Source: an uncultured euryarchaeote (GTDB lineage: Archaea; Thermoplasmatota; Poseidoniia; Poseidoniales; Thalassarchaeaceae). Taken from it: a stretch of DNA of 13,704 nt. The DNA lies in the NCBI GenBank assembly GCA_937901365.1, contig CALCEF010000334.1:1-13704 (forward strand). The letters are read 5' to 3'. A model generated the notes under the pieces. It worked only from the letters and a program-made list of their open reading frames with translations. It ran no database searches and was not told the DNA's origin. Shown one piece after another: positions 7,319-13,704 of this stretch. Both the position numbers and the translations under genes were made by a program. Each line of letters begins with the position of its first letter. Position 1 is the stretch's first letter.

Positions 7319-10300
7319 TCATTCAGTGTTTGATGGTGTCGCTTCCTCGTGCGAGACGACTACGTCGTCTTCAAACATGGAATCTGCCTCATGGATATTG
7401 CCCGATTGCTCGACGTCCCAAGACTCTGAGTCTGTGGGTTTGCGCCCCTTCATGTTTTGCAGGACATAGAGTAGTATTGCGAATATGCCAATGGCTGCCA
7501 AATTGTGAAGCGAGCCTGGTGTCTTCAGCTGTTCACCGACTGTGGCCTCTGGGGCATTCAAATTTGTACTGATTTCAAGGCGTTGACGATTGCCGGCTGC
7601 GTCAATCAATTCGACTGTTGCCAACCATTCACCGGGGACACCTTGTGCCGAGAAAGATTCTGGCTGCATCCCATCAAAATCGGAACCCTTTCCTGTTTGA
7701 CTGAACACATCAACATCTGAATTTTTCAGGATGATGGACCATTCGACAACATCTTGGCTCAGGATAGAGAGATCGGCCGTCACAAAACAATCCGCATCAG
7801 CAGGGGTACCCCAAGCTGGAGCGGTTGGCTGTCGATCACATTCGGTCTGACTCCAGATTACGTTTGCACTTGGTGCGGTCTTGTCGGTGATGATTGACCG
7901 AATGTCCACTGCGCGATTGCCAGCGAGATCAATCTGGTAGGTCACCATATACCACTCTCCTTCGATGATTGGAAGACTGGATTCAATCGAGAACGTCCCC
8001 GACTCTGTACAATCGCCCTGACTGACGAGGCCGCTGATATTGATGAAGACGGTTAAACCATATTCACATTGACCCTCTACATTTGCTATAGAGTGGTAAG
8101 TTGCGTATCCATCAACCGGTGATTCTACAATCAGTAATGGAGGTTCTTGATCCAGTACGACAACGAGTTCATAGACGAAAGTTTTCTCCAGTGCCTGCAG
8201 GTGGAAAACAAGATGATTTTCACCAACATTGAGATCGATTGGAATAGACACACTACCATTTTCAATCGCATACACAGTTCCATTCATTCCGTCATGCCAC
8301 CACTCGTAGAGTTGGTCTGGCCCAAGTGTTAGGTGGGTCCAGACTCTAGAGGTGTTAACATGGGTATTGTTCCATGGGGCATCGAGTGTAGGCCAGTATG
8401 TTTCTTCTGGCAATGTAACATCAATACAACGTTCTGATAAATTCGGATCCACAATCCCTTCGATCGCAGTATTATCCCAGGCAAAGATACAGATTGTGTG
8501 TCCACCGGTTCGTCCTAGTTCAACTAGTAAGTCTTGACTTGCATTATTGAATTGTCCAGATGACCAAAGATTCTCTCCATTGACTTCAACCCACTGGTAA
8601 CTCGATTCACTGACATTCCAAGCAATCTCAAGGTAATGATCAATCAATACCTGATTTTCCTGTGGGGTTTCGATTGTGATTGTGGGTGCGGTTCGATCAA
8701 TCAGTATCTCTGCACTATGTGAGCCGGTATTGTTTGCCCAATCTGTAACCTCCAATTTCAATTCATACAAATCGTCCGCCCAATTTGTGAAGTTAACCAT
8801 GAAGCGATTCTCCTCCATTATGGGTCGATTTGTATACGGGATTTCGTCCCATGGCGGAGCATTGTCAATGTGGCACTGCTGCTCCATTTCAGTCCCGATT
8901 GAAGATATAATTGTGAGACAAATCTCTCGGCCATCGAACAACCGAGTAATGGATATCTCGCCCGCTTCGAAACTGTATGGTTGTTCTGACTGAATGGGTA
9001 CGTAAGCATCACCCCACTCGGGAACAAGTATGGAGTCGAAGGACAATTGGTCAGTGGGCCCGGAATTGTCAGGTGCCCATGGATCAAAAACCATGCTCGC
9101 ATTGGCCGAATTCCAGTTTCCAGCAGGATCTCTTGCGATGAATGTGAATTCATTCATTCCATGCCACTGCCATGTAGATGTGTCCCAGAATTCTGCGGAA
9201 GCTGGATCGGAATTAGGACGACCCCAAATCGTCGGTTGGAGTACTAAATCTAGGTCGACTCGACCCTCCTCGTCTACAGGTAGTTCTGTGCCATTTAGCC
9301 AAAATGTAGCCTCCGGATCCGTCATTGCCCATGTATCCGTCAAATGAGGTTGGTTGGTGAACATCCGCCAATTGTGTATTGCCAGAGGTGGAGCAATATC
9401 ATCATACTCGATTCTCAGATGTGACTGATCCAAACGATTTGTCAAATCCAATGTTTCCCCTGAATATTCGTGCCACCGATTGTCGCTAGGTAAACTCCAG
9501 TTCAACCATGCAGACCTTAGTGTCAAGTCATTCCAACGAATCGCGGCGTCAGAATAGTTGGACGCATTGCCGGTAGGTGGAATCCAAGTTGGAGAGGTTG
9601 TTAATTCAAGGCGATCAAAATCAACACCAGATTCCTTCACCCAAACATCGACTGTATGGCGACCTAGGGTTGTTACATTCAAGCCGAGTGGGTAACTGAT
9701 ATTCTGGCCATATACCGAATTTGTCCATGTCCACCCGGTCCCATTCACACTCAAACCATCATCACCAGCAGATTGCAAAATACCGTCTAAACCTACGTGG
9801 ATTGCATTCGACTGCCCGCTGTGTTGGTTCAACCGAACCCATACCCAATAGATGCCGGTTGTATCAAACTCAACATCCCATGATAGAAGCGAACCGGTTG
9901 ACTGGTTGGTGGAATCAAAACCGTCGAATTCAGTGGTCATGTAACCGGTCCCAGAATAATCGGATTCGGCATCGGAAAAAGCCCATTCAGGACCATCCCC
10001 TGTTAGAATGTTCATCGCCGATTCGGCTTCCAATGTCAGTGTATTGTTCATCACAGCGTAATGGTCTCCATCGCTGAAAATACGATTAGAATTCCAATGA
10101 TTCCAAAGTTCTAGGTAGTCACTGCTATGTTGACCCTCTACACTAATCGTTTCGAGAGTGGCTGAAAAGGGGATTGGTGCACCAGGCCATTGGGAGTTGA
10201 CATCAAATGTCATTCCACTGATATTGAATCCTGTACCTTGATCATTCGAGTGCATAGAGATGTCCAAAGTCTGATTCGTACGCGTTCCATTTGGCAAAGA

Positions 10301-13300
10301 GAAGGATATCTCGGGCGCGGGGTCGATTAGGACGAAACTGTATGGAAGGCGAATGAGGCCCCCACTGTCCAAGGTCAAATCGACAAATCCGCCCCAAATC
10401 CCGGCTTCTGAAGGTCGATTCCAAGTGATGTTTAGTTCAATTACGCTTGTCGGAATTGCGCCGCCAAGAGCTGTTGTGCCATTGGTATAATTACTCAAAA
10501 TTTGAGTTTCATTCAATTCAGAAAAACCGATGATTCCGAGATCATTTCCGCCAATTTCAGACCAACGCAACCAGAATGTTGTGTTGGAGGCCCGAAGATC
10601 ATATCCATGAACGACGACCCAGTAAGTATCTGCTTGCCCTCCCCCATATTCAATCGATTCATCGCAGTTGAAGTTGCCTGAACTACCCACTTGCTCATTG
10701 CCCCAATCGATTACACCGTTGCTGTTTTTGTCCCTGTACAGGTATAGATCTAGATCCGTACCGGACTGATGACAACCAATCTCGACCTCAATCAATTCAT
10801 TTGAGGATGCTGTAAATTCACGGATGTAAGAAGAGGATGTGACATCATCGGGATCATCTTGGAAGACGGTTTCACTTGACAGGTATTGTGGTATTGTGAA
10901 TCCATGGGCCGCAATTGAGTCGATGTCCAGTTCAACAGTCGAGCCGATTCGATGGGTCGATGTCCCACTCATCTGTGTCCAATCCGAGAGTGTGGTTGAC
11001 AACCCTGAGTCGATGGGAGTGATGTATCCAACGCTGATGTTCAAGGGGTTGTCATTGGTATTGACACCGTGCATAGCTGAGTGCAGCAAGATTTGTTTCG
11101 TTCCAGGGGTGTCGTCGGCGATGATAATTTCACGACTGCCACCACCATTGGTATAATGCGCATATTTCCCACCGCCCTGATGTTGACCGACAGAACCTGT
11201 TTCCATCACGACTGTGCGTGGACCGTAGGCCGTTGGATCATCTAGGTAGAAGGGGTGGTCTGCTTCGCTCATCCAGTGTACATCAACATCTGTAAACGGA
11301 TTGTCGGGCCAATCGACGTCTACGAGGATGGAACCGTTTCCTGAAAGGGATGCGGGCCAATCCATCGTCAAGAACTTCCAATCGCCAGATTCAGCTCTCC
11401 AGCCCCACCTTTGTGCGCCCTGCAACCAGGTTTCATCATACAGTGTCTGGTTGCTTACATTTCCATCAATATGATTCGGGACCAGTGAAAAGGGGCCACT
11501 AAATCCAACATTTGTGATGACGGGCCATGTCCAATCCCTTGTCGTGTTGTTCGAAGTGGCATGAATACGCAAGCCGTGTTGCTTGAGACCACCTCTAGCA
11601 TCAGGTGGTACATCGATGGTCACATTGACCTGTGTGGTTGAATTTGGTAAAATTGACAAATTCTGTGGTGATGAAATCCAAGAATCATTTGCTGGGCCGA
11701 ATGCCGTCCAGTCAAATTCAATCTGAAGTGGGTCTTTGTTGGGTTCTCTGACAAATTGGCGCCAAAGGGCTACGATGAGGCCGTCGCCATCCCAATCATG
11801 CGGATTTCCAACTCGTGCTTCAACTTGGCCTGATTCATACACATGCTCGGTAATCATAGCCAATTCATTCGACTCGGTCCACTCACCGTCATCGACGTAG
11901 CTATCGTTATTGGAATCGGTAGTCCAATTGCCATCTCCATCATTGTCGTTCCAAAGGTATATGCGGAGATGAAGGCGATTTTCTGACTGTAGATTCTGAT
12001 CGCCGTCGAAACCTTCCCCTTCCATTACTGCACGCGCACGTATGAGTGTGGCTTCTGCTGGAAGTGACAAATTCGCATCCCCGGAAATATGCAGAGGGAA
12101 TGCCCAATCGGGACGATCTTGGTGTCCATCCCAAGTTGTGTTATTGCCCGAATCTGTACTATTCCATGTCATGTGATAGCCTGCAACCGGTACCAGTTCT
12201 GATGGCGTCAAAGTGACATTCATCGGTGAACTACCTGTGTTTGAAAGCGACAATTGCATGGTCTGATTTTGCCCGGGCAATATGTAGTTTAGATTGGCAT
12301 CGCGGTGTGCACCTTCATTCTCACCGGTCATCCACGATGCTGGGCTTACCAATAGAGAGCCATTGTCACCTTCGATGGCTGCAACCGCACGACTGGCATT
12401 CATCCAACCTGCACCCTGAACCAGTGGATCATATCCCCTGTCATCTGCAGTCGACATTACCATGTCTCTGAAATTTTGTGAATCTGGCCATTGGCCTGTA
12501 TTGTTCTCCCATGCTTGGTAAACAATTGCGGCAAGGCCGGCGGCGATTGGAGTGGCCAAAGAGGTACCGCCCCATGTTGTGTATGCGTTATTCGCATTGT
12601 TCACTTCATTCAATGTTCGATCTCCGGTAGCAGACCAACCCACTGCGACAAGGTCTGGGTCGAGTCTGCTGACAGAATTTGGACCCCTATTGGACCAAGA
12701 GGCGGACTCACCCCAAGTGCTGCCCTTAGACGAAAATGCGCCTACAGAAATGACTCCATGGGCACCACCTGGTGAGGCTGTGGTTCCATACCCATGTCCC
12801 CCATTGCCAACGGCTACAAAATAGGTGGTTTGTGGCGAGTGTGCTCTCGTCAGCCAATCCACATACAATGACCAGAGATCTGCACCGTCATCGTGCGCGC
12901 TGGAAATGCCAAATGAGAAAGAACCAATCTGACCTTGGTCGTGTGATGTTGACCCATTTCCATCATAACCTTCAGAAATAAAGCGCATCGAATCAAGGTA
13001 TGAACCGCCACCATAGAAATTTGCAACCGAAATCAATTCGCTACCTGGCGCCATTCCCAAAACGGCTCCATTGCTGATGACACCTTGTGCGGAAACCGCT
13101 GATGCACACAATGTACCATGATTTCCACCAGCCTCTGATGCATCATTGAGCATCAATAATACCAATTCTCCAGCTCCTGCAACACGGTTCTGATAACCTG
13201 TCCTCGCAGCGTAAACATCCCCGTAGGGGACTCCATGAATGCCATCTGAAATCCACCAAAGCAATCCGGCGCTCTGGTCCCATAGTCCGTCGTCATTGGT

Positions 13301-13704
13301 ATCCCTTCCATAGGTAGGATTTGATTTGTTGATGGGTGTTTCATCACCAAATTCGCCATCTCTGTCGATGTCGATATAGACGGTGTCATAAACACCTGAA
13401 ACTATAGTGTCAACCACCAATATGAATACATCACCTCCAGCTTTCTGGATGAGACTTGAGTCGGAGTGCTCACCAAAATGATAGACGCCGGAAATCGATT
13501 CGTGTATACCTAAAATATCCCAACCCTGATTGTCCAATTCGGAATCGTTGTCCGAATCACTATCCGTGCTTGTTGTATCAACCCACCAAGAATTGTCTGC
13601 ACTAGGATATGCCTGACCGTCGCGCTGCCATCGAAGCAATGAGACAGGGTCGTGCATAATTCCCCAACCATCGTAGGGTGATGTTGGGTCGTCAAGAATT
13701 GCTT
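7319..13704 (-). CDS. Giant membrane-anchored S8 (subtilisin-like) surface protease, N-terminus outside the window
   Basis: The frame is open from the right edge to a TGA at 7319-7321, about 2127 residues, with no stop and no signal peptide at its start. The ATG at 13655-13657 is internal, because the reading frame continues upstream into S8-like sequence. The S8 catalytic domain shows His in GGNHGTLCAS (13118-13120), the oxyanion Asn in VAVGNGG (12803-12805) and Ser in GGTSLATP (12560-12562). β-sandwich regions, a PPC-like domain, a carbohydrate-binding-like module and a row of Ig-like domains follow, then a single transmembrane helix (about 7456-7510) and a 42-residue acidic cytosolic tail. 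The enzyme should cut proteins outside the cell while tethered to the membrane. The frame contains roughly fifty N-x-S/T sequons and several Asp-rich calcium loops. It lies directly upstream of the WD40/TSP3 gene, 13 bases apart. Confidence 0.9.
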   Translation of the reverse strand, partial: AILDDPTSPYDGWGIMHDPVSLLRWQRDGQAYPSADNSWWVDTTSTDSDSDNDSELDNQGWDILGIHESISGVYHFGEHSDSSLIQKAGGDVFILVVDTIVSGVYDTVYIDIDRDGEFGDETPINKSNPTYGRDTNDDGLWDQSAGLLWWISDGIHGVPYGDVYAARTGYQNRVAGAGELVLLMLNDASEAGGNHGTLCASAVSAQGVISNGAVLGMAPGSELISVANFYGGGSYLDSMRFISEGYDGNGSTSHDQGQIGSFSFGISSAHDDGADLWSLYVDWLTRAHSPQTTYFVAVGNGGHGYGTTASPGGAHGVISVGAFSSKGSTWGESASWSNRGPNSVSRLDPDLVAVGWSATGDRTLNEVNNANNAYTTWGGTSLATPIAAGLAAIVYQAWENNTGQWPDSQNFRDMVMSTADDRGYDPLVQGAGWMNASRAVAAIEGDNGSLLVSPASWMTGENEGAHRDANLNYILPGQNQTMQLSLSNTGSSPMNVTLTPSELVPVAGYHMTWNSTDSGNNTTWDGHQDRPDWAFPLHISGDANLSLPAEATLIRARAVMEGEGFDGDQNLQSENRLHLRIYLWNDNDGDGNWTTDSNNDSYVDDGEWTESNELAMITEHVYESGQVEARVGNPHDWDGDGLIVALWRQFVREPNKDPLQIEFDWTAFGPANDSWISSPQNLSILPNSTTQVNVTIDVPPDARGGLKQHGLRIHATSNNTTRDWTWPVITNVGFSGPFSLVPNHIDGNVSNQTLYDETWLQGAQRWGWRAESGDWKFLTMDWPASLSGNGSILVDVDWPDNPFTDVDVHWMSEADHPFYLDDPTAYGPRTVVMETGSVGQHQGGGKYAHYTNGGGSREIIIADDTPGTKQILLHSAMHGVNTNDNPLNISVGYITPIDSGLSTTLSDWTQMSGTSTHRIGSTVELDIDSIAAHGFTIPQYLSSETVFQDDPDDVTSSSYIREFTASSNELIEVEIGCHQSGTDLDLYLYRDKNSNGVIDWGNEQVGSSGNFNCDESIEYGGGQADTYWVVVHGYDLRASNTTFWLRWSEIGGNDLGIIGFSELNETQILSNYTNGTTALGGAIPTSVIELNITWNRPSEAGIWGGFVDLTLDSGGLIRLPYSFVLIDPAPEISFSLPNGTRTNQTLDISMHSNDQGTGFNISGMTFDVNSQWPGAPIPFSATLETISVEGQHSSDYLELWNHWNSNRIFSDGDHYAVMNNTLTLEAESAMNILTGDGPEWAFSDAESDYSGTGYMTTEFDGFDSTNQSTGSLLSWDVEFDTTGIYWVWVRLNQHSGQSNAIHVGLDGILQSAGDDGLSVNGTGWTWTNSVYGQNISYPLGLNVTTLGRHTVDVWVKESGVDFDRLELTTSPTWIPPTGNASNYSDAAIRWNDLTLRSAWLNWSLPSDNRWHEYSGETLDLTNRLDQSHLRIEYDDIAPPLAIHNWRMFTNQPHLTDTWAMTDPEATFWLNGTELPVDEEGRVDLDLVLQPTIWGRPNSDPASAEFWDTSTWQWHGMNEFTFIARDPAGNWNSANASMVFDPWAPDNSGPTDQLSFDSILVPEWGDAYVPIQSEQPYSFEAGEISITRLFDGREICLTIISSIGTEMEQQCHIDNAPPWDEIPYTNRPIMEENRFMVNFTNWADDLYELKLEVTDWANNTGSHSAEILIDRTAPTITIETPQENQVLIDHYLEIAWNVSESSYQWVEVNGENLWSSGQFNNASQDLLVELGRTGGHTICIFAWDNTAIEGIVDPNLSERCIDVTLPEETYWPTLDAPWNNTHVNTSRVWTHLTLGPDQLYEWWHDGMNGTVYAIENGSVSIPIDLNVGENHLVFHLQALEKTFVYELVVVLDQEPPLLIVESPVDGYATYHSIANVEGQCEYGLTVFINISGLVSQGDCTESGTFSIESSLPIIEGEWYMVTYQIDLAGNRAVDIRSIITDKTAPSANVIWSQTECDRQPTAPAWGTPADADCFVTADLSILSQDVVEWSIILKNSDVDVFSQTGKGSDFDGMQPESFSAQGVPGEWLATVELIDAAGNRQRLEISTNLNAPEATVGEQLKTPGSLHNLAAIGIFAILLYVLQNMKGRKPTDSESWDVEQSGNIHEADSMFEDDVVVSHEEATPSNTE
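7540..9420 (-). other. Row of Ig-like β-sandwich domains before the membrane anchor
   Basis: This part of the S8 protein repeats a domain-end pattern of a D-x-A-G/N-N strand followed by a linker with D-x-x-A-P: for example FIARDPAGNW, EVTDWANNTG...DRTAPTITIETP, VVLDQEPPLLIVESP, DLAGNRAVDIRSIITDKTAPSA and DAAGNRQRLEIS. This is characteristic of bacterial and archaeal Ig-like domains in surface proteins, and I estimate five to six copies. They most likely act as a spacer between the protease and the membrane and may help hold substrate. Confidence 0.65.
9565..10045 (-). other. Carbohydrate-binding-like (CBM6/GH115 C-terminal-like) jelly-roll module
   Basis: In the S8 protein this segment opens with L-T-L-E-A-E-S, has a D-V-E-F-D-T-T-G-I-Y-W-V-W-V-R strand, and ends V-W-V-K-E-S-G-V-D-F-D-R-L-E-L-T followed by a P-x-x-x-P-P-T-G linker. 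This order (EAE start, a 'GxYxxWxR' strand, 'G-x-x-x-D-x-L-x-L-T' end) is that of CBM6/35-type β-jelly rolls, which bind glycans. Sugar binding cannot be confirmed from sequence alone. Confidence 0.55.
10530..10850 (-). other. PPC-like (bacterial pre-peptidase C-terminal) domain with an EF-hand-like loop
   Basis: This segment reads S-S-Y-I-R-E-F-T-A-S-S-N-E-L, then V-E-I-G-C-H...D-L-D-L-Y-L-Y-R-D, and A-D-T-Y-W-V-V-V-H-G-Y, the usual layout of PPC domains attached to secreted peptidases. After the D-L-D-L-Y-L strand sits D-K-N-S-N-G-V-I-D-W-G-N-E, a good match to a 12-residue EF-hand-type calcium loop (Asp at 1, Asn at 3 and 5, Gly at 6, Asp at 9). Two Cys flank the loop and may form a disulfide. 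Confidence 0.6.
12370..13704 (-). other. S8 catalytic domain, catalytic Asp not in the window
   Basis: The domain contains the His, Asn and Ser motifs of subtilases but not the V-x-D-T/S-G Asp motif in its first part. The window starts with I-L-D-D-P-T-S-P-Y-D-G-W-G-I, which I take to lie just after the catalytic Asp. A long insertion with S-G-V-Y-H-F-G and V-V-D-x-x-x-S-G-V-Y-D-T-V-Y-I-D-I-D-R-D-G-E-F-G-D-E separates it from the catalytic His. Such insertions are known in large archaeal pyrolysin-like S8 proteases. The Asp in V-V-D-T-I-V-S-G (13409-13411) resembles the motif but lacks its Gly, and I judge it to be structural. Confidence 0.8.

Noticed and set aside
6794..7333. A 179-residue plus-strand frame over the start of the WD40/TSP3 gene
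   Set aside because: It lies antisense to a clear signal peptide and propeller region. Its own product shows no motif, and its length can be explained by the biased composition of the opposite strand.
13409..13411. Asp in V-V-D-T-I-V-S-G as the catalytic Asp
   Set aside because: It lacks the Gly of the subtilase motif and lies in an insertion seen in large pyrolysin-like proteases; the catalytic Asp is expected upstream of the window.
13655..13657. ATG as the true start of the S8 protease
   Set aside because: The frame stays open upstream to the window edge with S8-like sequence, and no signal peptide follows this ATG. The gene is partial.
1..13704. tRNA, rRNA, insertion sequences, defence genes or phage genes
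   Set aside because: Genes fill nearly all of the window, gaps are under 100 bases, and none shows cloverleaf, terminal repeat or transposase features.

Overview
The window looks like a stretch of a marine planktonic archaeon, most likely a Poseidoniales (Marine Group II) or related Thermoplasmatota genome. The firmest archaeal evidence is a short archaeal-type translation factor aIF5A with its hypusine-site loop. The large calcium-loop and subtilisin-type surface proteins, the peptide-type transporter and the acyl-CoA enzyme suit a protein- and lipid-degrading heterotroph. The lineage is inferred from gene content; no rRNA or other marker is present.

All six genes are on the minus strand and cover almost everything, so the window reads from its right end to its left. 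The order is: (1) a very large S8 (subtilisin-like) surface protease, N-terminus beyond the right edge; (2) 13 bases later, a 1317-residue secreted, membrane-anchored protein with a WD40-type propeller, a segment resembling the end of a PstS-type binding protein, and a long array of thrombospondin type 3 (TSP3) calcium loops; (3) a 3-hydroxybutyryl-CoA dehydrogenase; (4) aIF5A; (5) a GNAT acetyltransferase; (6) an OPT-family transporter, C-terminus beyond the left edge. No gap exceeds 100 bases. I see no tRNA, rRNA, CRISPR array, insertion sequence or phage gene.

The two giant genes form the distinctive part. Both products end in one transmembrane helix and a charged cytoplasmic tail, both carry many Asp-rich calcium loops, and they are spaced as a tightly coupled pair. 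A plausible reading is a cell-surface protein-degrading apparatus: the protease, with a carbohydrate-binding-like module and Ig-like domains, works beside a large calcium-stabilised partner, and small peptides could enter through transporters such as the OPT protein four genes downstream. That functional link is inference. The dehydrogenase, aIF5A and GNAT genes look like ordinary core genes.

The gaps among the four smaller genes hold short perfect inverted repeats. One overlaps a GNAT stop codon and another overlaps the only ribosome-binding-like GGAG before the transporter gene.
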